NCBI RefSeq assembly: GCF_032362555.1
Contig: NC_083506.1
Coordinates: forward strand, 5,875,501 to 5,939,500
Origin: Amyelois transitella
Taxonomy: Eukaryota; Arthropoda; Insecta; Lepidoptera; Pyralidae
Length of the DNA: 64,000 nt
Reading direction: 5' to 3'
The notes under the pieces were generated by a model. It was not told the DNA's origin. It saw only the letters and a program-made list of their open reading frames with translations, and did no database searches. The position numbers were made by a program, and so were the translations under genes. Shown in pieces: positions 32,946 to 46,477 of this stretch. Position 1 is the stretch's first letter. The number at the start of each line of letters is the position of its first letter.

Positions 32946-35428
32946 ATGGGACTTATGATGGAAAAAGTCTTTATAACTTGGTGTATAATTTGGTGCTAAC
33001 TTTAGCTTGCAGCTTTCCTTATACGTATATACTACTAAAGAAGTAAGATTTCTTATTTCTGTGAATATAATCTTAAAGCGATTAAGTTGATAAAACGGGA
33101 CGAGATAACGAAGAAAAGAATGTACAAACTCACGTTGTTAATACTATGCTCACAAAACATCTATACTCGTACGTCGTCTTTATGGGAGGCAGAGCAAATA
33201 GTTGCAAGGAGGTCACGATTAACTTAATAATGCAACATAACTTTCACATTAATTATAATATGTAAATCCAATACAAACTGCATTGGAATACATAACGTCA
33301 CAACTCAAAAGCAATAGTTGCAATACACATATAATCGAATACCACATCGTATAAACGGAACAAACAGTTCCCAAGCAAATGCAATTCATCGGGATTGAAC
33401 TAATGTGAGAAACGGAGCGGATCTGCCCCGTCGCAAACGAGCTTCAGGACTGTTTGCCCAAATCTGACAGCTGTACCTAATTCGGAACGTAGCGCTAAAT
33501 AGTTTCCAGAATGTCTAGAACTTAGGCTGCGAATTCTAGGCACAATCTAGCCTTAAGCTCTTTACGATTTAAATACCTAAATACCAACTTTAATTGGAGT
33601 AAATTAAAGTGGGCATTTATTTACTAATGGAATTTTAGGACCATTTTGTGTTCTTATTTTTATTTATTTATTTTATACTTGGTAAATATCAATGACTGGT
33701 ATATTCATCGAATCTGACACAATCAGATGAAATAACAGTTCAAGATTTCTTTAATAAATGCTAAAGCTGTCTGCCCATTTAGCTGTATATATATACATAT
33801 ATATGAGAACAATTTAGGTTTAATCTTTAAAACAATATATTGTATGTATACTTTTGTTGTGCCTTGTCCAAACAAATAAATAATCCAATAAAAAAGGAAA
33901 GATATATGCTAGGATCGAGGTAAGAGGTTACCTCTGTCTACCCCCTGGACAAATTTAATAATTTAATAATAATTTCGGTCATTAATATAATTTTTTCTTA
34001 CCATTAACTACGAGTACCACTGGTCGTGAAGAACAACCGGCCTTATTACTTTTAATCCCAACTTATATACGCAACTTATAACGGAAGTAAGTTTATTGTC
34101 TCTTCACGCGTTATCTACTAAATCTATCTTCTTGAAATTTTGCGTTTATTTAAAGAGATTCAAGAAGCACATATGGTATTCCGGTAAAAACTATAGTACC
34201 CGTGGGATTTATGGAAATCGTGTATTTTTTGTAGCTGGCGATAAATTCGTCGCTTTTTGTAGGTGGCACTAAGTTAGCACGAGCGAAAGTGCGGGTAAAA
34301 GCTTATATTGATTTTTTTTAATAAGTTTTATCTTGATGTACATTAAAAATATATGGTCATTCGCTTACATGTAAAACTTGATGAATGTTAATGCCAAAAA
34401 AATATGCAAACGAAAGAAATGTGTCCACCACTAACCCAGGTAGTCTCAAAACAACTCTGATATTACAACTGACAATATTTTATACAACTGTGAAAATTGC
34501 AACCGCCACCAACTTTAACAATTTACACGCTTATGTCGACGTTCTGTGCATATTGCAAGTCTGTACGTTCCGTTTTAGCAATTGTGTTTTGTATTTCACG
34601 GTAATAAAGACTCTTTTTCATTCAAATTCACTTCATGAATGCAATCACTCTAGTAGAAATACATTTGTTTTCAATAACATTCTATTACTTAATCTCATTA
34701 TTAAGCCAGCACGGCATTCCAGTTTTGTGTCTATTGGATCTTAAAGGCTCCTAAACATACACAAACAGACATTTATTCTCTAGATAGTCTGCGAATTCTT
34801 TAAGTTGTATTGATGATAGATACAAATTAGTTCGTTTTTAAAAAACCAACATTACTATTACTAAAACTTACTTTTTCAATGAAAAAACAAGAAATCTTAT
34901 ATGCTTTCAAACTAACTCAAAAATACGTACATTTGTCCAAATATACAATAACAAAAAGTTTCGACAATTCTCTTTCAATTTTAAACATTTCACGAAATGC
35001 ACAGCGATCTTAGAAACTAAACTTCATTATTATTCTAGTTATTAACTGAACGTATTGAATTAAATGTCCAAAGTCCGTATAAATTGAATAAGCGACAACT
35101 GCGTCGAGCTGCGCTGCTGCACAAGTGATTCATGTCTGCAGAACAGAAATAGTTTAACAAAACGCAGTTTTATAACATCCTTTTGTTTTACCCCCGGTTT
35201 CATAAATTTTAAACTTTACCACTCCGTAATAGGAACTTATTTCGTTCTCTTTCATGTTTGTATCATGTATCTTATAATACAAGTTTGGAGTTTCTAGTAC
35301 AGTCGGCTCAGAAATTATATAATTGAATTTATAAAAAAGACAAGAAATTTTAATTGATTCTGACTATGGATCTCAGTTCAATCTCAATTTTTTAGCTGTT
35401 GAGATGACAAATTAATGTATTATTAACT

Positions 35429-35517
35429 GTAGAAGTACTACGCCACGCCGTAGTAGCTACAACCTTCGTAGATGATCTACGAGCATACTACAAAAGCTAC
35501 GATCACAGCCTACGACA
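35429..35517. repeat. CTACG/CGTAG motif cluster with short palindromes
   Basis: At least six CTACG or CGTAG words in under 90 bases form two clear palindromes: TACTACG..CGTAGTA and CGTAGATGATCTACG. No coding sense was found. Confidence 0.55.
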
Positions 35518-35713
35518 CATAATCACCAAACGTAACTCATTCTACATATTTAACCTGTCTTGTATCATATCAAAACCTTCTCCTGTCTCTCTTTTTTTTT
35601 ATTCTGGTTATTGTCACGATTACAACCACAAACGAAGAGAAGTGCGCTATATGCGTGTCATTCATTTTGTCAGGTGCTATTAGTTCACTTACAACTAAGA
35701 AAGGTATATAATA

Positions 35714-37349
35714 TCTATATATATAAAACTCTTCCGTTACTGAGTGACTGACTGACAGACAACGCACAGTCGAAACTACTGGTCGTAGACAGCTGAAATT
35801 TGGAATGTAGGTTCCTTGGGATATGTAGGGGAGCACTAAGAAAGGATTTTTGGAAATTCAACCCCCAAGGGGGGGAAAAGGGGTAAAAACGTTTCTATGA
35901 AAATCTTATTCCTTGGGTTTATAAACTTGAAACTTGGCATGAACACTTACATAGGCAAGTAAATATGTTTGACATTATAAGTTTTTTCAAACTACCCTCC
36001 AATCGTGATTTAGGGGGTGCGATTGGGTGACTGATTTATTAACGCACTGCCGAAACCGCTCGGTATAGGAGTCTGAGATTTTGAACAGAGGTTCCTTTAG
36101 TAACATAAGTGAGCACTAAGAAGGGATTTTTGAAATGTCAACCCCCAAGGGGGGGAACGGGATATAGTCTGACACTCCCTTCCGTTCCACCCAGAGCCGG
36201 AGAAGTCATTTGATGATTTCCCATCCTTAAAAAAAAAGACTTTGTATGACAACTTTCAGTCGTCTCTTTAACATACATAATAACATACATAATTATGTAC
36301 ATACATGCATAACATTAATAACATCACGCCTTTTAATCCCTATTTTGTGTTAACACTACCCATACAAACAGCTACGAAATTTGTCCGCATCCATTTTCAC
36401 CTAAATTCTTAACGTTAATGAGATTTACTTTTTATTATCAGGTCAACCTAATAGCCTCACATGTACGTATAACTTCGTAAGAATTTTCTTTCAACTCCTA
36501 ACCGTTGAGGAGTTGTACCTTCCATCATCAGCTCATTCACATGGGATGATGACTATCAGACGCAAATACTTAAACAGATCTATGAAATTGTCAAAAACGT
36601 AATTGCCTGTAAATTTGAGGTTTGCCCTTGATTTCCCTGGAATACCATCATCAGATCCTGACTAGGTAACAACGGGACCAACTTGAAAGTATACTCTACC
36701 GAACAAAAAAAGAATCACGTAAATCGGTCCATAAATCTCGGTGTAATCGGTATGCATAAATAAAACACCCGAATTTTATTTTCTATTAACTATCACGAGT
36801 TGTCTCGATGCTCGATAGATGGCGTTGGCATCGAGATAGATCGCGCTATGGTTTCGTTGCCGTCATTTAGCTAGGTAGCGTAAAATATTTTAATTTATCG
36901 TGTAATTTTAGCAGCGCTCCTAGCGGACATACGCGAAACTACATATTACACACTACAAATATTTTGATTTGAAATTATTATTCGTTTGATTCATTAACTT
37001 TTAACTTGACTTATTTAACTTATTTTACTCTCTATTTCAGTTAATTTTTGATTTGTTGATTAGATTTGATATTTTTGATAGTATATTTAGTTAGTGTTGG
37101 ATAAGTTTTATAGTGTGAGTTGATTTTTTAATATATTCTTCATTTTTTATTCATTTCTTTGTTACTTTATTAGTCTTAGTTAATTTCCATAGATATAGTT
37201 TTAGTTAAAAAATTTCTAATTAAAATGGTTCAAGAAATTTTGTTTGTTAATGGGAATTATATTCCTCATGCTGTGGTAGATATAGAAAAAGATGGAGCCT
37301 GTTTATATAACCGAATTACACGTGGGCGAAGCCGCGGGCGGAAAGCTAG
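35714..37349 (+). mobile_element. Helitron-like element, non-autonomous
   Basis: It begins TCTATATATATAAAAC and ends GCGGGCGGAAAGCTAG, with A before the TC and T after the CTAG, as Helitrons insert between A and T and lack terminal inverted repeats. Inside, a block with CAACCCCCAAGGGGGGGAA occurs twice (ends near 35,878 and 36,160), each preceded by GAGCACTAAGAA.GGATTTTT. The 3' half contains a short protein start (37,225). No Rep/helicase frame is present, so it could move only with help. Confidence 0.6.
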
Positions 37350-37392
37350 TTTAATTATAAAATGTTGTAATGAAAACCTGATGAATGATTGA
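37225..37392 (+). pseudogene. Truncated N-terminus of an OTU-like protein inside the Helitron-like element
   Basis: A 55-codon frame begins MVQEILFVNGNYIPHAVVDI and continues EKDGACLYN. The DGxC word resembles the catalytic-cysteine motif of OTU-type cysteine proteases (usually GDGNCLF or similar). After about 29 codons it runs into the element's 3' end and then into flanking DNA, so the protein is cut short. OTU similarity is inferred from a short motif. Confidence 0.4.
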
Positions 37393-37555
37393 ATTAGAAT
37401 GAATGAAGAATAGTATTCACACTCTTCCCAGTACCGAAAAGTATCCTCCTTTGTTAATTTGGAAGTTTTGTCTATATCTCGTATGACGTGTGTGACGTCA
37501 ATAAATGGTAGTGACGTCAATAAGTGATACCTTGTATCCAATTTTGAAAATAAAT

Positions 37556-37573
37556 CTATTCTATTCTATTCTA
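37556..37573. repeat. CTATT pentamer microsatellite
   Basis: Three to four tandem CTATT units. Confidence 0.6.
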
Positions 37574-37691
37574 TGTGTACCAAATTTCATTAAAATCGTC
37601 TAGTATTTTTTGAGTTACGTTTCAAACAAAAAAATAAACCTTTTTTATGATACGCGTCTATTATTTCAATACAAAATAATACTTGGAACCA

Positions 37692-37812
37692 CGTCTTTAT
37701 TACGCGGTAGACAGATCCAACAATCTCGAAAAGACTTGAAGGTACACGTTCAATTTAATGATCAAATTGAGAACTATTTGAATAGTGAGAGGTTACTAGC
37801 TAGATGGGCTCC
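37692..37812 (+). repeat. Family A truncated copy, degenerate
   Basis: ACGTCTTTATTACGCGGTAG, ACAGATCCAACAATCTCGAA, AAGACTTGAAGG and ATTTGAATAGTGAGAGGTTA match the microsatellite half of family A. Confidence 0.55.
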
Positions 37813-38451
37813 AATTACAATAAGTACGTATAAAATCGAGTTATGTCTTTTGTGTAATTTATATAATGACGCTTTATTAATATAAATCATTTAGATTTGC
37901 AACTAAGACATGAAACGTATTCTTATTGACTTCATAAAAATAAAATAAGATAAAAGGCTGCGGTTTGAACCTGCAGACCGTACCAGTACCCACGTGACAA
38001 GTCCAGGAAAGTTCCCTTGTCTTGTTGCTGCCGTGTTTGGCGGATTGGATTTGTTCCCGTATGCTAATACGATACGTGAGCACTGTCACACCTCTAGATT
38101 AGAGGGGATGAAAAATTTGTTTCTTCACAAAAACAATAAACAAAACCTTTTGTTTTGCATTTTTAAGTAAAGTCTGTATGTAAGCCACTAGAGTAAGCCC
38201 GCGCTTTCGCCAGCGTACAGAGTGATTGAGAGACCTGTAATTGTAGACCAGAAAAGAAAATTGAAGGCTAAATTTCAAATCTGTACACCCAACGGAGCTT
38301 TGACTGAACGTTGTTCGGCAGTTAGTCAATCACTTAGTAACGCAAGAGTTTCGTAATTAATGATTATAAGTAGGGTAATAAAAGTTTGACTTAAAATTTA
38401 GTGATTGTATATATAAACTGAATTACTTGTAGGTATAATAAATCGAGATCC

Positions 38452-38550
38452 TGAATTGGGTTAGTCAAATTCTTACACGAAGCGACTATGTACTGTTTTA
38501 CCTACGCAACATTTGCGAGAAAACCTAACCCACATTGGATCATAAGTTGC
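38452..38550 (+). repeat. Family B repeat fragment
   Basis: CTGAATTGGGTTAGTCAAA, CTTACACGAAGCGACTA and CTACGCAACATTTGCGAG follow the order of the copy at 43,240-43,385. Confidence 0.45.
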
Positions 38551-41054
38551 CTGAATTTTCATGTTTCGTCACGTTATTTTCCTTGGTAATCAAAATAATA
38601 TGCATAACTCATAAAAGTTGTTGATTTATGAATTTGAACCATTGTATCACGTTTTTAATTCAGGCACCTCAACCGCCGTTATTTTTATTTTTATTTATTT
38701 ATTATATATTTAAACATGTAAGTAACAAAATGGACCGTAGGGCGAAGGCTAATTCATCATAAAATATGGTAATAAGAATAGAAGTTGTAATATTAGATAA
38801 GTATGTAACCAAATATGTCTCAAAAATAAATAGCAGTCTAGTTTTTCTTGGGCAATGCATTTCACTATATATAATTAATATATATTATATAGAAGTACAA
38901 CAATAATAATTTTAATTACATAGCCCTGTGAATTTTTGCTTAGTCTACCCTCTACATATATATATATGATTTTATCCCTATATAATTTACTAGATCGTAT
39001 AAATTTTATTGAAAAAAAGTTATTTTTATTTACAACGCCCTCTATAAGCACGATTGTGAAACAAGTATTACTAAACGTAGTTACATTTAGGGGTGTGGAC
39101 GGAACAAACGTAAACGCGAGTGCCATCTGTATAACTTTCGTTAAACTACGAAATCGCTGATATGGTTCTTATGAAAATACCTACTGAAGAAACTTTCAGG
39201 TGAACTGTCACATGCCAAAAGAACTTTGGAAGTGCTATACATAGATGTCGTTGTCTTAAATTCTCACAAGTGACTCTCATGTGAATAAAAATTACATATT
39301 TAAACTAAATTGATTCGTTTCAGGGAGTCCAGGCAACAGGACTGAAGATTTTTCATATAACAAACAGTAAACTGCTGTCTGCTGTAAATTTTTCTTTGTT
39401 TATGTTTTGCCCTACTTTTAGTCGTGAGCAACTCTCCAAAATTCATTATTTTATTTCATAATAATTTTAAGCGTTTACAAATAAGTATAATTTTTTTTTG
39501 TGTAAATATTAATTTTCTTCTAGAATTGTCAACACCATTTTCGTCCCTGCTATGTGCGCTAACAAAATGAGCAATATTTTCCTATTATTCCATGTCAAAA
39601 GTACCTAATAGTACCGTTTTGTACAAGCTGCTTGCTAAGACCACCGGTCTGCATTTAGCAGCATTTAACGTACAACTGAAATCACCTACTACAGAAATTT
39701 GCCAGATTTCTTTCGAATAAGTACCTATATAAAAGTATAAATCATTTTCCAAAGCACAAATAATACCTGTTAATTAATAGACATGATGAAAGGAAATTTC
39801 CAGACAAAAGCAATTCACATGAAAACAAACACCAATATTTTTTCACAAAACTGAAGCCACTGCAAAATGCTAAATATCATCGCCGAGCATTATAGGAAAA
39901 TATAACTTAGGACGCGGATTTTCATAACTTCACGGTCATAATGAAAGTTTTGCATTATTCAGTTTCACCTAATCAGGAGTTACGGCCACGGAGACGCTTG
40001 GGCTTGCGATATTATAACTTCATTTTCTGAAAATCGAGCTTGACTACAAATGCAATTTTAATTCACGTTTCTGGATGCATTAAATTCTGGCCAGTTTTAT
40101 TTGTTCGGACTTAATGTATGTGTGAGCGTTTTATTTATTCCATTACAATTTTTAATTATATTGTTTCCATGCATTAAGTATTCGTATACGTACAGTGCAG
40201 TCGTAAAAGTACATATACCTATACCTAGCTGGAATGTTAATCGTCATTGCAAATCAAATAATAAATTTGTTTAAACTAATTGCATATATCCTAATAGTCG
40301 AACAAAGATTTGTGGCACGTGTAGTAACACAAACATTCTAAATAACTTAGAACTTACTTTAACAGATAAATTAAGACCATCACTTCACTTAGAAAACAAA
40401 GGGCATTTATATTAAAATCTAATATCATGGTCAAAGGTATCCGTCCATCAGTAAACATCTCTTTCAGCATAAAATATGAGCTGGAAAATTCTTGACGATC
40501 CGAAAAAATGCTACGAGATTCCAGTTTAATGCAATAAAATCTCTCAAATTTAATATTGCAATCATGAGCTGGATTTGTTCCCTCGGTTCAAACGCGTCAC
40601 TCGGAATTTTACCGGTAAATTTGCTTTATTATGAAGCGTAAAAGGAAAACAATCGTATTTACGATGTTTTATTTAACTGCCCTTGTTTGTACATCCTATT
40701 TTTATTTCTGAGTCGCTGTTTGGTCAAGGAACTATTGTTTGGTGAGTGAAGACATTAACAGAATAAAAATAATCGTTGTTATCGCTTAGTATGAGAGGTG
40801 TGTAATGTAACAACAGGACTTCTATGACGAAATTTCTATTTTTGTGTTCTTGTTTACTCATAAGGTGTGTATGTAAGGTATTATTAATAGTAATTAAAAT
40901 CTTTTCTTATACGTATAATGCGCGTACCTAGTCCTTATATTTGCTTGCACTAGAATGCATTTGAAATTTGGGTTCGATGAATACTATCATGTAAGCGATA
41001 TCTAACTTGACATGAACACTATTGGAATATTAAGTCTGCATATACACTACACAA

Positions 41055-41118
41055 AATCACGTTCATATCCCTTGTGGGTAGATAGAGCCAAAAGTCTTGA
41101 AAAGATTTATTGATGGAA
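41055..41118 (+). repeat. Family A short fragment
   Basis: AAATCACGTTCATATCCCTT, GTGGGTAGATAGAGCCAA and AGTCTTGAAAAGA. Confidence 0.5.
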
Positions 41119-41791
41119 TTTTAAAACAGTCTGCTTTCGTTGATCAAAATAAAGGAATGTAATTACTCAAACCTTATTCTAAAACTTTGATTATAAAACA
41201 TGATTACAATGTTGACTGCCGATGAATCGAAATACGGAATAAGAAGGTAACAAGTAAAGTTCAACAGAAAGAAAAGTATTAAAATTCGAGGTGCATTCGA
41301 GCAAATGAACCAAGTTTTTACAGATGTTTGGTTCCGCAATAAGGTGAGTAGATTTCAATCGACTGAGTTTTATGTTTTCTTTCTACTTTTGCAATACACA
41401 GGTTTCGCAGTTAAAAAGCATAAACGTAAAGAACCTATACGTTTGAAGTTAAAACGCACTGTCCCATTCGAAATATTTCCGAAATTATTAAGTTAATTTC
41501 TTAGTTAGTTAAGTTAATGATTTAGATTCGTACATTACTACTACTACTGTAATTAGTTTTGATAGCTACTTATTTCTGTAAGTAGTTTTGACTTTGCGTT
41601 GATTTATCGAACTTCACTTATTAGACTTTTGTCTTAAGCATCGCTTGTAAATTTGTAGGTATAAAAGTTGCCTTTAGATTTAAAAAGCCTAAAGGTATAT
41701 TCTATCTATATAATAAAATCATATTTCTTTTTATGTATAGATGAGGTTCATTAAATACTTTGAGTTTCTTAATTTTAGACAAAAGTACTTA

Positions 41792-42103
41792 CTTAAAAAA
41801 ACATACATACATACATACATATAGTCACGTCTATATCCCTTGCGGGGTAGACAGAGCCAACAATCTTAAAAAGACTGAATGGCCACGATCAGCTATTTGG
41901 CTTAATGATAGAATTGAGATTCAAATAGTGACAGGTTGCTAGCCCATCGCCTAAAGAAGAATCCCAAGTTTGTAAGCCTATCCCTTAGTCGCCTTTTACG
42001 ACATCCATGGGAAAGAGATGGAGTGGTCCTATTCTTTTTAGTATTAGTGCCGGGAACCACACGGCACTGCCGGGAACCACACGGCACCTTTCCTTAAAAA
42101 AAC
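41792..42103 (+). mobile_element. Family A retroposon with 11-bp TSD, least damaged copy
   Basis: Identical flanks CTTAAAAAAAC at 41,792-41,802 and 42,093-42,103 bound the element. It has (ATAC)n, the stem-loop region near 41,860, ATAGAATTGAGATTCAAATA, GACATCCATGGGAAAGAGAT and a hairpin end in which the hairpin unit is partly doubled (about 42,046-42,087). Confidence 0.78.
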
Positions 42104-43239
42104 CTTTCCTCTTTTAACATACTATTAGAATGAATGATGAAAATGAGATTACGAATAACTTTTAAGATAAAAATAAACACAGTATCACCTTTGTAAGATT
42201 TGAAAGTTACCTGCTCGGAAAATGTCGCTGTGGAAACCGAAATAACTGCGACGGAGGTTTTATAAGTACTCGTACTAGTTCTGTGTAAGATAGGAATTCT
42301 TGTAGAAAGTTTACTCTCATTACCACCGCCTTTGTTGGTCCATCTGATATTTTTTCCCTCATAATATTTGCTTTCAACCAGTTCTATTTAAGGCTGTCAT
42401 AATTTTATTTGAACAGAAATGCTAATAAGTCACTGATGTACCTAAGTAAGGAAACTATTGAATACAAAAAGGCCCAGATTTTTTGTCTATTTATAATATT
42501 TAACCGATTTATATGCTAACTATCTTTTTAAAATTATAGTTTTTTTTTTCATAATAATAATTCTTTTACAATTTTTTTTTATATTTATTAAGTAGGCATG
42601 ATAAATTATGTACATTATTCATAAAATTGCATAAAAAAGGAATGTCTTTTACGGTCACGGTCACTCAAATGCAGCATTATATTTTCCAATAATATTCTAA
42701 GAAGTAAATTATGAATTGCCTTTTAATATTTCTGCGGTACTAACGCCATTTTCGCCATGACGAAGTTCAAACCTCCGGACATTAATATGAAAAATCTGAC
42801 CCGCCATAATTAGGAACTACTAAATGAAAGTTAATTTATAGATATATCTGTAATATAGAATAACCAAAAAACACCTTAGAAACAGAAATATCAACTGTAC
42901 GCTTGGGAATGGAAGACAGACTTAAGGGGAAATACTTCTGGGCGTCCAGGATACCGCATCGCAATAAGCTGCACAGCGTTTATGGGTGTTCAAGTTAATA
43001 ACATCGCGTCTTCAGCGATGTCGCTGCAATTATTACCACTTCATATAAACGTTTAGGGTGGGGCGTAATCTTGGGAATAGATTTATTAAACCCCAATTCA
43101 TCTGATGATATTAGAAATATAATATACATATAACCGATCACAAATGTATATATGTATGTGTATGTATGTATATAGTTATTATGTTTCCGTGGCAATACTG
43201 TATTCTTGTAATGTCTCTTTCTCTTCTTCCTCTTAACCC

Positions 43240-43385
43240 CAGTTATAATCTCATCAATCTGGAGAGGAGCCAAGGATGCGCCCTTAATCATGATTTTGGA
43301 TTGGGTAAGTCAGGTTTTTATAAGAGGCGACTGCCGTTTGACCCCCGCTACATATGCAGGGGATCCTGACCCGTATTACGTTATG
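43240..43385 (+). repeat. Family B repeat, best copy
   Basis: CAATCTGGAGAGGAGCC, AAGGATGCGCCCTTAATCAT, GATTGGGTAAGTCAGGTTTT and GACCCCCGCTACATATGCAG. It serves as the reference for the copies at 21,665, 38,452, 57,536 and 63,388. Confidence 0.55.
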
Positions 43386-46300
43386 GTTACACATCCAAGT
43401 TGCAGTGCTTTGTGTATTTTCCAATACAATATCTTTATAGAAACCGGATGCTATTTTGGTAACAATGTCGTACGACATGTATTGTATGTGCAAGTAGTGC
43501 AAGTACAATAATTACTGTAAAGTAACAAAGAATCATAAAAAGTTTTTTAGCAAAGCATTGACCAAAATATATAAAAATAGTTATAAAATTCTACTTAAAT
43601 TCGGAGCCAAATATAAGTAAAAGAGTAAATTCAAGAGTTATATGAAAAAATAAAATATTTTACCAGAGATATTTTGGTTTCAGATAAATTTGGTATCGAC
43701 CATATAAATATGAGACTTGAGATGTAATTTTTGCAATGCGAACAAATGAAATAAAATGCAATTTAGTTTTCTAGACGTCTTTATAGCCCCGCCAATTCAT
43801 AAACGCATTATTCGTCGCAGACGAGTTAGTAATATCATTCAATAACAGTGGATTGTCGATCCTAAAGTATTAAGATAAGTCTGCAAATTTTGCAGATCTT
43901 TCCAAAATATATACATAATTTAGGTATCTTGATGTATTATAAGTCAGAATACGCTTTTTTCCGATATATTTTTGGCATGAAGAATAATTGTGGAAGTTAC
44001 AATTATGTTTTACCATGCCTTATTTAGCTGCTACTTTCGTGATTACCTCAAAGGCTCTACTTGTCCGGTCTTAATAATTGCGGAACGCATTCACTATTTT
44101 AATTCATTAAATCAGCTCAGCAAAAGTAGATATATGTGTGTGTGGTATCTGCAATTTACAAATTGACGTATTTTGAAATCCGTAAATAGTATTTTTAACG
44201 CCGAGTTTTTTGAACTCAAAAATATACTTGGACAGTCATCGATAAAGTAGTCCCGGGGGAGCATTGCAGCACTGCCCGCCGCTGACTTATGTTCGCAGTG
44301 TTAATTTGGCGACGCCTGACAAATTCGCCAGGGGCGCGGCGCTTACACGTTTTTAATGGCTCTCCTAGCTAGCCGCTTAAAATAGTACTTCCTAAGTGTA
44401 AAAATCCATCTGAACGAATAAAAAAAATCTATGACGATTAAATAAAAGGACGCATCTAAAAATGATTTAATAAAAATGGGTACGCTTTACAATGAATTTT
44501 AAGGCGTATTTAAGAATGCAGCCAGTAAATTGTTGTTTTTGACATTCATAAATTTAAGTGTTGTAACTGACTTACTTAGCTTTGGGCACTGCAAGCGTAT
44601 TTGAGCTTAGGCGCTTTTATTATATGTACATTGTACAACCTATACTGAATTCAAGAAAGTGAAGTATCATTGTAATTACACTTGCATTACATAAAAACAA
44701 AGTACCAAAATAGCATTTTATATTTAAAATATCATTCTCTAGAGCTGGCCTCATGTGCAAAAATTCAATTTGTGAGCAGAACATTTCTTCTTGAAAATAA
44801 TGGAGGAAATAGATGAAAGTCAGTACTCTTTTTGCTGCCTTGACCGCTGCAGGAGCGTAAGTGGCACGTAAGTTACATTATTAGTTTTCAACTTGGAAAC
44901 TTCGCCGTTTTTGGCCCGCTGTTCAAATTAGACGTTTAGGATCGATATCGTCTGTGTTTTTATTGCAAACTGTATTTTTGTTTAGATGTAACCATTACTA
45001 ATTTTGCAATACTTTTAATTTTGATAATTGAGAAATAGGATACAACATGATGCATCTTATTTCACGATAGAGGTTTATTGCAATGTACTCCTGTATATGA
45101 GAATAAACTAGTGTGCAACAAGACATAAATATATATTCACTAACGTTGTTTATTATAAGTGATGTAAAATTAGGGATACATCTTTATAAAAAGTACGTTA
45201 AATTATGAACGTTAAAAAGTATTTTCCAAATCAGGTTTTAGCTATAGAAAATACTGAATGGGTCGAAAAGGCTCAAGACAGTGGTTCAGGAAGTGAACGA
45301 TACAATTTCTCCATCGAAAACGCTGCTGGGGGCTGCTGGCACATATTCTAAATTAATTAAACTGCAGAAGGAAACCTTGTCTTTCTTTCATATATGAACA
45401 TGAAAAATATAAGGACCATGGTTGTACCCTTAGAGGACTGTTCATTTCATTCCTGTCATAAGTATCAACAAAAATATTTTTAATACTATATTCAGTGACG
45501 AGATCAAATTTTCATTTATTTTCTATTCTGTACATTATTTATTTCATGCCTATACGAGGAGGTGCCCCGTCGCAATTAACTTGATTTATTCCAAGCGTTT
45601 ACTTATTCAGTACTACGGTTACTACGCCACGCGGGCACGCAAACTCTTACCGTCTGAAAAATAACGGCCACTCTACAAACCAGTTTAAACCTTATACTAT
45701 ATTACATTAAAACGAACTTTTGACTTCGCAACTTTACATTAAAACACTGGCCAAGAATCTACGTGAACTATCTCGTAGATATCCAACAGAGCATCTTTTA
45801 GCATGCGACCACTGTAAATATTTTATTTTTTAAAACAAAGTCAGCACTGCTATGAAGCCGGCTGAAATTTCATAAGACACCATGAATATGTTAATTAACT
45901 ACCGAGTTGTGTATAAGATATTGTTAATATGTAGATTGAAGTCTGAAGAGATCGGTCTCCTAATAATCTTATGGTAAAAATGAGTACATCTAAGTTTAAG
46001 AAATTGTATCGGTAACTCAATATTTTTCATAAATTCATAAAATTGAATTAAAGTATGTATAAAAATTATAATTAAATATCAAACAATATATTTGCAATCC
46101 AAATATATATGAACATCATTTAACTAAAGGAAAATTTATACAAGCTGCGTATGAGTATACTTATTACTGACTAGTAAATATTTTACTGCTAACATACTAG
46201 TCAAAGGGTCCAAAAAAAAATGCTAAAAGAACAAAGCTCCGAGCGAGCGCATTTCACCAAATAAAATTATGAGACGGATGAGAGCAAAACACAAGTTGAT

Positions 46301-46435
46301 TTTAATATATTATGCATGTTTTTGCCAACGCAATCTGGAGAGCCGGCTAGCTCTTCCAAGTTTCAAATTACACGGGATTAAAATTTATAAATTTTTATTT
46401 AAAGAATTAAAATTTGCCGCCCTTTTTAGTAATAT

Positions 46436-46477
46436 AACTAAAAATATAACATATAATCATATGTTATATTTTTAGTT
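46436..46477. repeat. Perfect 19-bp inverted repeat with 4-base loop
   Basis: Left arm AACTAAAAATATAACATAT, loop AATC, right arm ATATGTTATATTTTTAGTT; all 19 positions pair. Confidence 0.85.

Larger units (their letters stand above)
30800..35425. other. Gene-free spacer with retroposon fragments
   Basis: Apart from family A fragments at 31,912 and 32,878 and a possible repeat end near 34,080-34,310 I see nothing coding. The longest frames have no family features and match background. Confidence 0.4.

Noticed and set aside
34385..34744. 119-codon plus-strand frame
   Set aside because: No domain, signal or codon-use feature sets it apart from AT-rich background.
37900..38000. Possible tRNA-like B box (minus, GGTTCAAACC)
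   Set aside because: No A box at the right distance was found.
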